DNA of 64,000 bases from Hofstenia miamia (taxonomy: Eukaryota; Xenacoelomorpha; Acoela). How positions within the stretch are numbered: position 1 is the first letter of the stretch; each line of letters starts with the position of its first letter. The notes beneath the pieces are model-generated. The model saw nothing but the letters and a program-made list of their open reading frames with translations. It did no database searches and was not told the DNA's origin. Shown piece after piece: positions 1 through 9,288 of this stretch. The position numbers were made by a program, and so were the translations under genes. Where the stretch lies: assembly GCA_004352715.1 (NCBI GenBank), contig SCFE01000046.1:2005781-2069780 (forward strand), given 5' to 3'.

Positions 1-103
1 GCTTTTATCATTATTCTGTTAACCAATATTGTCATTGTGTTCACCATATCCATATTTGCCATAATCATTATTGCTGCGCGGTTTTTAGGAGTCGGCACTC
101 CAC

Positions 104-1639
104 TTAGATTTCCGACTCTTCTTCAGTTTGGGGTTCTTCTACCCAGTAGAGGATATTACACGATTCTATTACGTCTTCTTCGAAGTACCCTTGCTCTTCC
201 CCAATCATGTTTATTTGTTTGTGGCACTCGTCTCTTTTATGTCCTTTTTTCCCGCAATTATAACATTTCACGTCCTTTTCATGAACCTTCTTCGTTTTTC
301 CATCTCTGGTTTTTACTCTTATAATTTTTTCCTGTTTGTCTGTCTCGTACGTTTTCATTGTGTTTTTAGGTTTAGGGTTGCTCCTCCACATTGGTGATTC
401 TCTGTGCCAAGCTGCCTTTTTGTTTATTCTCGCGTTGTTCTCAATCGTAGCTTGTATGCCCACTGCTTTTCTGATCATCTTCTCTAATTTGTCGTCTACA
501 TCGCACTTGATTTCAAATTGTGCTCTTATATTGTCGGGCATCCCTTTGCAAATGTGCGAAAAGAGGTCGTATTTTGAATATTGGTTCTCTCTTGAGCTGA
601 GTGTGACCAACCTCTCGACCTGTTGTATGTAATTGCGGATGTCGTCTGTCTTCTTCATCTTGGTTCCATTTAAAATTATTCTGTATTGATTCTTGAAACT
701 TTCGTTTCCGTAATATTCTATGAAGTCGCCAATTAACAGTTCGTAATCTGTTTTCATTTCCGGGTCTAACAGCAGGTAGTGCTGTGCTGCCGCTCCCATC
801 AAATATAGGGGGAATCTTGCTTCTGCTGAATGTTCGCTCACTTTTCTTTCTGCAATCATTAACTCAAACATCTGTAGCCATTCCCCGAACGTTGGGTTGT
901 AGCGGTCCACTCTGCCATTAAATTTTGGTAATGTGGCTTTACAAGGGATCATGTTGTTTCCCACTTCTTGGTTTAGTATTGAGTTATTGTATTTGGGTTT
1001 CATGTTTTTTGTTGTCCCTTCTTCTTTTCGCAATTGTGTGGTTATTGCCTTTGTGATCTCGTCAATGAATTTCTTTTTCTCCACCTCATTCTCATCTTCC
1101 GAAGAATCTTCTGATAGGTGATCATGGAGTGGTGAAGCTTGTAGTTCGCGTTCTTTTCTACCTATGAACTGAAAGTTGTGGGACTGTATTTTGTCTTGTT
1201 CTTCTTTGGTCAGCTGCAATAGTCTCAGTTTGTCTTTTAATTGAGCTATTTCCTCTTGCCTCAAATCTTTGTCTTTGATCAGTCGTCTATTCTCTACTTC
1301 CAGCAAGTCCTGTTGTGATTGTGCTGGCTGTTCATTCTTGCTTGTTTTAAGTCGAATTATTTTACTCTTCAGTTGTGTTATCTCTGCGGCTTGTATATCG
1401 TTGTCTTGTATTAGCTGCCGGTTTGTCATTTCTAATACATTGTTCTTCTCTTGCAGAAGCTGATTTTGTTCCAGGAATCTACTGTTTGATTCTGTTAATT
1501 GTTTCATAAGCGCCTTGATTTCATTTTGGAATACTTCACTTTGCTCGATTAGTCTAGTATCCATGTCGACTTGGATATTCCTGATTGTTTCCGCACTCGC
1601 CAACTCGATGTCTTCTATCCTTTTTGTCAGTAGACCAAT
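104..1639 (-). CDS. Ty3/Gypsy-type Gag polyprotein, copy 1, 5' end lost in gap
   Basis: A single open frame of 511 residues runs from the gap edge to a TAA. In order it has a long Gln/Glu/Lys/Leu-rich coiled coil (about residues 1-165), an acidic Ser/Asp/Glu stretch (about 185-205), a capsid-like region (about 245-390) containing FGEWLQMFE and QHYLLLDPE, and one CCHC knuckle C-x2-C-x4-H-x4-C at residues 459-472. This order fits the Gag of Ty3/Gypsy-type retrotransposons, which coats element RNA in cytoplasmic particles. The start codon lies in the gap. After the stop a -1 frame stays open to the window edge and could be the beginning of pol; that is inference. This is the least damaged of three copies; copy 2 and copy 3 are close relatives. 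Certain as a retroelement gag, less so for the exact clade. Confidence 0.85.
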   Translation of the reverse strand: MGLLTKRIEDIELASAETIRNIQVDMDTRLIEQSEVFQNEIKALMKQLTESNSRFLEQNQLLQEKNNVLEMTNRQLIQDNDIQAAEITQLKSKIIRLKTSKNEQPAQSQQDLLEVENRRLIKDKDLRQEEIAQLKDKLRLLQLTKEEQDKIQSHNFQFIGRKERELQASPLHDHLSEDSSEDENEVEKKKFIDEITKAITTQLRKEEGTTKNMKPKYNNSILNQEVGNNMIPCKATLPKFNGRVDRYNPTFGEWLQMFELMIAERKVSEHSAEARFPLYLMGAAAQHYLLLDPEMKTDYELLIGDFIEYYGNESFKNQYRIILNGTKMKKTDDIRNYIQQVERLVTLSSRENQYSKYDLFSHICKGMPDNIRAQFEIKCDVDDKLEKMIRKAVGIQATIENNARINKKAAWHRESPMWRSNPKPKNTMKTYETDKQEKIIRVKTRDGKTKKVHEKDVKCYNCGKKGHKRDECHKQINMIGEEQGYFEEDVIESCNILYWVEEPQTEEESEI

Positions 1640-1640
1640 T

Positions 1641-2640
1641 NNNNNNNNNNNNNNNNNNNNNNNNNNNNNNNNNNNNNNNNNNNNNNNNNNNNNNNNNNNN
1701 NNNNNNNNNNNNNNNNNNNNNNNNNNNNNNNNNNNNNNNNNNNNNNNNNNNNNNNNNNNNNNNNNNNNNNNNNNNNNNNNNNNNNNNNNNNNNNNNNNNN
1801 NNNNNNNNNNNNNNNNNNNNNNNNNNNNNNNNNNNNNNNNNNNNNNNNNNNNNNNNNNNNNNNNNNNNNNNNNNNNNNNNNNNNNNNNNNNNNNNNNNNN
1901 NNNNNNNNNNNNNNNNNNNNNNNNNNNNNNNNNNNNNNNNNNNNNNNNNNNNNNNNNNNNNNNNNNNNNNNNNNNNNNNNNNNNNNNNNNNNNNNNNNNN
2001 NNNNNNNNNNNNNNNNNNNNNNNNNNNNNNNNNNNNNNNNNNNNNNNNNNNNNNNNNNNNNNNNNNNNNNNNNNNNNNNNNNNNNNNNNNNNNNNNNNNN
2101 NNNNNNNNNNNNNNNNNNNNNNNNNNNNNNNNNNNNNNNNNNNNNNNNNNNNNNNNNNNNNNNNNNNNNNNNNNNNNNNNNNNNNNNNNNNNNNNNNNNN
2201 NNNNNNNNNNNNNNNNNNNNNNNNNNNNNNNNNNNNNNNNNNNNNNNNNNNNNNNNNNNNNNNNNNNNNNNNNNNNNNNNNNNNNNNNNNNNNNNNNNNN
2301 NNNNNNNNNNNNNNNNNNNNNNNNNNNNNNNNNNNNNNNNNNNNNNNNNNNNNNNNNNNNNNNNNNNNNNNNNNNNNNNNNNNNNNNNNNNNNNNNNNNN
2401 NNNNNNNNNNNNNNNNNNNNNNNNNNNNNNNNNNNNNNNNNNNNNNNNNNNNNNNNNNNNNNNNNNNNNNNNNNNNNNNNNNNNNNNNNNNNNNNNNNNN
2501 NNNNNNNNNNNNNNNNNNNNNNNNNNNNNNNNNNNNNNNNNNNNNNNNNNNNNNNNNNNNNNNNNNNNNNNNNNNNNNNNNNNNNNNNNNNNNNNNNNNN
2601 NNNNNNNNNNNNNNNNNNNNNNNNNNNNNNNNNNNNNNNN
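1641..2640. other. Assembly gap, exactly 1000 N
   Basis: Nominal gap. It separates Gag copy 1 (minus strand) from Gag copy 2 (plus strand), so any open frame drawn across it is meaningless. Confidence 0.95.
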
Positions 2641-2641
2641 G

Positions 2642-3124
2642 CACATTTGTAAAGGGATGCCCGACAATATAAGAGCACAATTTGAAATCAAGTGCGATGT
2701 AGACGACAAATTAGAGAAGATGATCAGAAAAGCAGTGGACATACAAGCTATGATTGAGAACAATGTGAGAATAAACGAAAAGGCAGCTTGGCACATAGAA
2801 TCACCAACGTGGAGGAGCAACCCTAAACCTAAAAACACAACGAAAACATATGAGACAGACAAACAGGAAAAAATGATAAGAGTAAAAACCAGAGATGGAA
2901 AAACGAAGAAGGTTCATGAAAAGGACGTGAAATGTTATAATTGCGGGAAAAAAGGACATAAAAGAGACGAGTGCCACAAACAAATAAACATGATTGGGGA
3001 AGAGCAAGGGTACTTCGAAGAAGACTTAATAGAATCGTGTAATATCCTCTACTGGGCTTTATCACTGTTGACTCATTGTTATTCTGTAACATTGACTGTG
3101 TTATTGCGGGTAAGGATTTACTGA
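2642..3124 (+). pseudogene. Gag copy 2, C-terminal half only, altered tail
   Basis: The frame enters from the gap in mid-capsid (HICKGMPDN) and runs through the same capsid end, basic linker and CCHC knuckle (CYNCGKKGHKRDEC) as copy 1, nearly residue for residue. It matches copy 1 up to ESCNILYW near base 3055. There the two part: copy 1 continues with an acidic tail, while copy 2 enters unrelated sequence and stops at a TGA. The break right after the codon for Trp suggests recombination or deletion joining Gag to other DNA. Orientation is opposite to copies 1 and 3. No pol follows. Confidence 0.75.
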
Positions 3125-3631
3125 AAGTTACTGCTTGCTTAGTTTCTTCTATTACATTTCGTAATCACAATTAACTATTCACTTTTTAGGTGATGAACCA
3201 AAGTAACCTCTGCATCGATCTTTCAGTGGGCATCTACCTGAAGCTGATCTCCACATCCAATTTCACCATTCCTTCCAATGCTTGAGTGCCACTTCTCAGC
3301 TCAATCAAGATAGCTTATGTGTACCCTACATTAGCTCAGTGCTTACTCAAGGCATGACACAACTCGACTTAATCTCTATTGTGTTAAAGTGTTGTATCTG
3401 TTTGCAACCAGACACTGTTACTAGTTGTTCATTCAATATTACATGTAGCCATTACCGAAATATATTGGCTTTATTAAATAAACAAATATCGAACAACTTC
3501 CTAACTTACATTTATAATTACTACATGTAAGGCCATTATCAGTCGATTATAGGTCACTTAGTTTAGATCTAAAAATATATAAATATAATCCCTAAGATTT
3601 GGTTATCCAACCATTTGTTGAAGGCTAATTA
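3125..3631. other. Unassigned sequence downstream of Gag copy 2
   Basis: This stretch is less AT-rich than most of the window and resembles neither the Gag copies nor pol. An 82-codon frame at 3282-3530 has no recognisable motif. It may be element 3' untranslated sequence, but nothing proves it. Confidence 0.3.
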
Positions 3632-3857
3632 TCTAATACATGTAGTTAGAAATGCTAGTCAGCTAATCGAGAGAAAACCCCTACACCTAACTTAAGTGCA
3701 CTTTTGTGATCTGGCACAGAGACCCTTGAATTGTTCCCTGTGATGGATCCAGACCACTACTGAACACTGCTTGAATAGCTTGACATTGTATTAATAATCA
3801 AACTGTTAATAAAATGAAATAAATAGAATTCGGAGTAAAATCCTTTATCAATGCTTA
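3632..3857 (+). repeat. Dispersed LTR-like repeat, copy 1
   Basis: About 220 bp aligns by eye, in the same orientation, with 7219-7440. Shared blocks include ATACATGTA at the start, CTGGCACA followed by GACCCTT, a GTGATGGA block, CCACTACT and an A-rich end with AATAAA-like words. The copies are clearly diverged, so this is an old dispersed repeat. It may be an LTR piece, but its orientation relative to the neighbouring element genes differs between the two copies. Confidence 0.55.
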
Positions 3858-4857
3858 NNNNNNNNNNNNNNNNNNNNNNNNNNNNNNNNNNNNNNNNNNN
3901 NNNNNNNNNNNNNNNNNNNNNNNNNNNNNNNNNNNNNNNNNNNNNNNNNNNNNNNNNNNNNNNNNNNNNNNNNNNNNNNNNNNNNNNNNNNNNNNNNNNN
4001 NNNNNNNNNNNNNNNNNNNNNNNNNNNNNNNNNNNNNNNNNNNNNNNNNNNNNNNNNNNNNNNNNNNNNNNNNNNNNNNNNNNNNNNNNNNNNNNNNNNN
4101 NNNNNNNNNNNNNNNNNNNNNNNNNNNNNNNNNNNNNNNNNNNNNNNNNNNNNNNNNNNNNNNNNNNNNNNNNNNNNNNNNNNNNNNNNNNNNNNNNNNN
4201 NNNNNNNNNNNNNNNNNNNNNNNNNNNNNNNNNNNNNNNNNNNNNNNNNNNNNNNNNNNNNNNNNNNNNNNNNNNNNNNNNNNNNNNNNNNNNNNNNNNN
4301 NNNNNNNNNNNNNNNNNNNNNNNNNNNNNNNNNNNNNNNNNNNNNNNNNNNNNNNNNNNNNNNNNNNNNNNNNNNNNNNNNNNNNNNNNNNNNNNNNNNN
4401 NNNNNNNNNNNNNNNNNNNNNNNNNNNNNNNNNNNNNNNNNNNNNNNNNNNNNNNNNNNNNNNNNNNNNNNNNNNNNNNNNNNNNNNNNNNNNNNNNNNN
4501 NNNNNNNNNNNNNNNNNNNNNNNNNNNNNNNNNNNNNNNNNNNNNNNNNNNNNNNNNNNNNNNNNNNNNNNNNNNNNNNNNNNNNNNNNNNNNNNNNNNN
4601 NNNNNNNNNNNNNNNNNNNNNNNNNNNNNNNNNNNNNNNNNNNNNNNNNNNNNNNNNNNNNNNNNNNNNNNNNNNNNNNNNNNNNNNNNNNNNNNNNNNN
4701 NNNNNNNNNNNNNNNNNNNNNNNNNNNNNNNNNNNNNNNNNNNNNNNNNNNNNNNNNNNNNNNNNNNNNNNNNNNNNNNNNNNNNNNNNNNNNNNNNNNN
4801 NNNNNNNNNNNNNNNNNNNNNNNNNNNNNNNNNNNNNNNNNNNNNNNNNNNNNNNNN
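3858..4857. other. Assembly gap, exactly 1000 N
   Basis: Nominal gap between the dispersed repeat and the 3' end of Gag copy 3. Confidence 0.95.
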
Positions 4858-6218
4858 GTTTTTAGGAGTCGGCGCTCTACTTAGTTTTCCGATTCTTCTT
4901 CAGTTTGGGGTTCTTCATTTGTTTCTCCCTCCGATTCTATTAAGTCTTCTTCTTCAAAGTACCCTTGCTCTTCTTCAATCATGTTTATTTGTTTTTCACA
5001 AACCTTCTTCGTTTTTCCATCTCTAGTTTTTACCCTTATTGTTTTTTCCTGTTTGTCTGTCTCGTACGTTTTCATTGTATTTTTTGGTTTAGGGTTGCTC
5101 CTCCACATTGGTGTTTCTCTGTGCCATGCTGCCTTCTCGTTTATTCTTGTGTTGTTCTCAATCATAGCTTGTATGTCCACTGCCTTTCTGATCATCTTCT
5201 CTAATTTATCATCTACATCGCACTTGATTTCAAATTGCGCTCTTATATTGTTGGGCATCCCTTTGCAAATATGTGAAAAGAGGTCATATTTTGAATATTG
5301 GTTCTCTCTTGAACTGAGTGTGACCAACCTCTCGACCTGTTGTATGTAATTGCGGATGTCATCTGTCTTCTTCATCTTCGTTCCATTTAAAATTATTCTG
5401 TATTGATTCTTGAAACTTTCGTTTCCGTAATATTCTATGAAGTCGCCAATTAACAGTTCGTAATCTGTTTTTGTTTCCGGGTCTAACAGCAGGTAGTGCT
5501 GTGCTGCCGCTCCCGTCAAATATAGGGGGAATCTTGCTGCTGCTGAATGTTGGCTCACTTTTCTTTCTGCCATCGTTAACTCAAACATCTGTAGCCATTC
5601 CCCGAACATTGGGTTGTAGCGGTCCACTCTGCCATTAAATTTTGGTAATGTGGCTTTACAAGGGATCATATCGTTTCCCACTTCCTGGTTTAGTATTGAG
5701 TTGTTGTATTTTGGTTTCATGTTTTTTGTTGTCCCTTCTTCTTTTCACAATTGTGTGGTTATTGCCTTTGTGATCTTGTCAATGAATTTCTTCTTTTCTA
5801 CGTCATTCTCATCTTCCGAAGAATCTTCTGATAGGTGATCATGGAGTGGTGAAGCTTGTAATTCGCGTTCTTTTCTTCCTACGAACTGAAAGTTGTGGGA
5901 CTGTATTTTGTCTTGTGCTTCTTTGGTCAGCTGCAATAGTCTTAGCTTGTCTTTCAACTGAGCTATTCTCTACTTCCAGCAAGTCCTGTTGTGATTGTGC
6001 TGGCTGCTCATTCTTGCTTGTTTCGAGTCGAATTATTTTCCTCTTCAGTTGTGTATTTCTGCGGCTTGTATATCGTTGTCTTGTATTAGCTGCCAGTTTG
6101 TTATCTCTAATACATTATTCTTTTCTTGCAGAAGTTGATTTTGTTCCAGAAATCTACTATTTGATTCTGTTAGTTGCTTCGTGAGTGCCTTAATTTTGCT
6201 CTGGAATACTTCACTTAG
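4858..6218 (-). pseudogene. Gag copy 3, broken, zinc knuckle deleted
   Basis: Same Gag as copy 1 over its whole visible length: coiled coil, acidic stretch, capsid-like region and acidic tail. Four kinds of damage are visible. A 57-bp in-frame deletion near 4995 removes the whole CCHC knuckle. A TGA at 5745-5747 replaces a CGA found in copy 1 at 1028-1030. A deletion of about 41 bp near 5968 and a single-base loss near 6054 shift the frame in the coiled coil. The tail just before the stop also differs (ESEGETNEEPQ against ESCNILYWVEEPQ). The 5' end is lost in a gap. It cannot encode a working Gag. Confidence 0.85.
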
Positions 6219-7218
6219 NNNNNNNNNNNNNNNNNNNNNNNNNNNNNNNNNNNNNNNNNNNNNNNNNNNNNNNNNNNNNNNNNNNNNNNNNNNNNNNNNN
6301 NNNNNNNNNNNNNNNNNNNNNNNNNNNNNNNNNNNNNNNNNNNNNNNNNNNNNNNNNNNNNNNNNNNNNNNNNNNNNNNNNNNNNNNNNNNNNNNNNNNN
6401 NNNNNNNNNNNNNNNNNNNNNNNNNNNNNNNNNNNNNNNNNNNNNNNNNNNNNNNNNNNNNNNNNNNNNNNNNNNNNNNNNNNNNNNNNNNNNNNNNNNN
6501 NNNNNNNNNNNNNNNNNNNNNNNNNNNNNNNNNNNNNNNNNNNNNNNNNNNNNNNNNNNNNNNNNNNNNNNNNNNNNNNNNNNNNNNNNNNNNNNNNNNN
6601 NNNNNNNNNNNNNNNNNNNNNNNNNNNNNNNNNNNNNNNNNNNNNNNNNNNNNNNNNNNNNNNNNNNNNNNNNNNNNNNNNNNNNNNNNNNNNNNNNNNN
6701 NNNNNNNNNNNNNNNNNNNNNNNNNNNNNNNNNNNNNNNNNNNNNNNNNNNNNNNNNNNNNNNNNNNNNNNNNNNNNNNNNNNNNNNNNNNNNNNNNNNN
6801 NNNNNNNNNNNNNNNNNNNNNNNNNNNNNNNNNNNNNNNNNNNNNNNNNNNNNNNNNNNNNNNNNNNNNNNNNNNNNNNNNNNNNNNNNNNNNNNNNNNN
6901 NNNNNNNNNNNNNNNNNNNNNNNNNNNNNNNNNNNNNNNNNNNNNNNNNNNNNNNNNNNNNNNNNNNNNNNNNNNNNNNNNNNNNNNNNNNNNNNNNNNN
7001 NNNNNNNNNNNNNNNNNNNNNNNNNNNNNNNNNNNNNNNNNNNNNNNNNNNNNNNNNNNNNNNNNNNNNNNNNNNNNNNNNNNNNNNNNNNNNNNNNNNN
7101 NNNNNNNNNNNNNNNNNNNNNNNNNNNNNNNNNNNNNNNNNNNNNNNNNNNNNNNNNNNNNNNNNNNNNNNNNNNNNNNNNNNNNNNNNNNNNNNNNNNN
7201 NNNNNNNNNNNNNNNNNN
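6219..7218. other. Assembly gap, exactly 1000 N
   Basis: Nominal gap at the 5' end of Gag copy 3. Confidence 0.95.
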
Positions 7219-7440
7219 AGCATCTATTATTTCATACATGTATAGATCAATAGTCAGACTAAGCAAGAATTGAAAAACTCCTAACCGTAGCATAAGTGCG
7301 GTTTCATGACTGGCACAAGGACCCTTCGAATCGATTACGTGATGGAATCCAGCCACTACTCGACACAACTTGCTTAGCTGAATATTTTATTAAAGATCAA
7401 ACCAGATACATGAAGAATGAAAAATAATATAAACTCCGAA
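7219..7440 (+). repeat. Dispersed LTR-like repeat, copy 2
   Basis: Partner of 3632-3857, with conserved blocks in the same order (ACATGTA, CTGGCACA, GGACCCTT, GTGATGGAA, CCACTACT, A-rich end). It lies next to the minus-strand copy of the large unrecognised coding region, whereas the partner follows a plus-strand Gag copy. Confidence 0.55.
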
Positions 7441-7765
7441 GAATTTATTGTTCATCAATTTTCTCTTAAATTCTCAGCTATTTATTTAAAAATTGTAAAG
7501 TACCTGCCGATTTTGAATTTCAAATAAATCTTCTGCCAATATGGCTGTTCTTACGTAAGCATAATTTCGCTTGTTACAATTTGTCAAATAATACTAAATC
7601 GGCTAAGGTGTTTCTCACAAAATGCACAATATTGTAACTTGGTTGCATCTTACGAAATGAATAAGATAATAAACTAAATTTTACAATCATATTTCTGATT
7701 ATACTTAATCACTGTAATCATTCGACGTTAATCTTTCTTCTGCAGCTTATTCCTTTTGGGTGATG
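7441..7765. other. AT-rich spacer, no gene seen
   Basis: Lies between the dispersed repeat and the end of the 79-codon frame. It could be the 3' untranslated part of the element on the minus strand; no motif supports this directly. Confidence 0.3.
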
Positions 7766-8005
7766 CTACACGCTCTCTTCAGCTTGCATTATGGACAGCA
7801 CTGGCCGCTCCCCATGTACGAGAGTGTCTGCTTTTCTTATTAGTGACTCCGCCTCAGAATCTTCCCATGTTATGGTCGCGTACTCAGATTGCTTAGACAT
7901 TTTCAGTACTGCTTTGCATTCAGTGGTGACGGTGTTCGCATATTTTAGGAATCGAGTCTCTCTGATGTTCTCTGCTATAGGTGTCATCTCCCGTAATTCA
8001 TTCAT
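7766..8005 (-). CDS. Unrecognised 79-residue retroelement frame, copy b
   Basis: Starts at an ATG at 8005-8003 that overlaps the stop codon of the upstream large frame as ATGA, and ends at a TAG. The product is acidic to neutral with no Cys/His knuckle or known motif. The first 26 residues are identical to those visible in copy a at 12804-12881, where a gap cuts the rest. I do not recognise a family. The stop-start overlap in both copies suggests translation coupled to the upstream frame, or a -1 frameshift, since the downstream frame is also the -1 frame; that is inference. Confidence 0.45.
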   Translation of the reverse strand: MNELREMTPIAENIRETRFLKYANTVTTECKAVLKMSKQSEYATITWEDSEAESLIRKADTLVHGERPVLSIMQAEESV

Positions 8006-8288
8006 TTTTCGTACAAGCAAATGCCTTTTATTGCTATTAAGAGTGTCATTTGCGCATCAGCTTTACATGTGTGAGCTAAGACTGCTCTCATTTGTGTGTT
8101 CAGATAAAGGAAAGTGAAGACCTTTCGTAAGCTGCAGGTGTTTGCTACATCTTTATAGAAGAAGCTGATGTTATCCAATACTTCCTGCTCTGATATCTCG
8201 CCAGGATCGTTCTTTCCGATGCGCATCATGGTGACAATCTCTACTCTTTTCGTCACATCATAGTAACGATACTTTTGTTCCCACATAT
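8002..8288 (-). pseudogene. Large unrecognised retroelement coding region, copy b, 3' end only
   Basis: About 94 visible codons, from MWEQKYRYYDVT to GICLYEK-stop, match copy a at 12523-12807 with a single amino-acid difference noticed (FTFLYL against FTFFYL). The rest of this copy lies in the gap that begins at 8289. The two copies point toward that gap from opposite sides, so they form an inverted pair. In this copy the region is followed by a short frame, a spacer and a dispersed repeat rather than by pol. Confidence 0.6.
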
Positions 8289-9288
8289 NNNNNNNNNNNN
8301 NNNNNNNNNNNNNNNNNNNNNNNNNNNNNNNNNNNNNNNNNNNNNNNNNNNNNNNNNNNNNNNNNNNNNNNNNNNNNNNNNNNNNNNNNNNNNNNNNNNN
8401 NNNNNNNNNNNNNNNNNNNNNNNNNNNNNNNNNNNNNNNNNNNNNNNNNNNNNNNNNNNNNNNNNNNNNNNNNNNNNNNNNNNNNNNNNNNNNNNNNNNN
8501 NNNNNNNNNNNNNNNNNNNNNNNNNNNNNNNNNNNNNNNNNNNNNNNNNNNNNNNNNNNNNNNNNNNNNNNNNNNNNNNNNNNNNNNNNNNNNNNNNNNN
8601 NNNNNNNNNNNNNNNNNNNNNNNNNNNNNNNNNNNNNNNNNNNNNNNNNNNNNNNNNNNNNNNNNNNNNNNNNNNNNNNNNNNNNNNNNNNNNNNNNNNN
8701 NNNNNNNNNNNNNNNNNNNNNNNNNNNNNNNNNNNNNNNNNNNNNNNNNNNNNNNNNNNNNNNNNNNNNNNNNNNNNNNNNNNNNNNNNNNNNNNNNNNN
8801 NNNNNNNNNNNNNNNNNNNNNNNNNNNNNNNNNNNNNNNNNNNNNNNNNNNNNNNNNNNNNNNNNNNNNNNNNNNNNNNNNNNNNNNNNNNNNNNNNNNN
8901 NNNNNNNNNNNNNNNNNNNNNNNNNNNNNNNNNNNNNNNNNNNNNNNNNNNNNNNNNNNNNNNNNNNNNNNNNNNNNNNNNNNNNNNNNNNNNNNNNNNN
9001 NNNNNNNNNNNNNNNNNNNNNNNNNNNNNNNNNNNNNNNNNNNNNNNNNNNNNNNNNNNNNNNNNNNNNNNNNNNNNNNNNNNNNNNNNNNNNNNNNNNN
9101 NNNNNNNNNNNNNNNNNNNNNNNNNNNNNNNNNNNNNNNNNNNNNNNNNNNNNNNNNNNNNNNNNNNNNNNNNNNNNNNNNNNNNNNNNNNNNNNNNNNN
9201 NNNNNNNNNNNNNNNNNNNNNNNNNNNNNNNNNNNNNNNNNNNNNNNNNNNNNNNNNNNNNNNNNNNNNNNNNNNNNNNNNNNNNNNN
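8289..9288. other. Assembly gap, exactly 1000 N
   Basis: Nominal gap between the inverted copies of the large unrecognised coding region. Confidence 0.95.

Noticed and set aside
104-2680. An 858-codon frame running across the first gap on the minus strand
   Set aside because: The N run is translated as open by default. Beyond it lies Gag copy 2 on the other strand, so the frame is only real below 1640.
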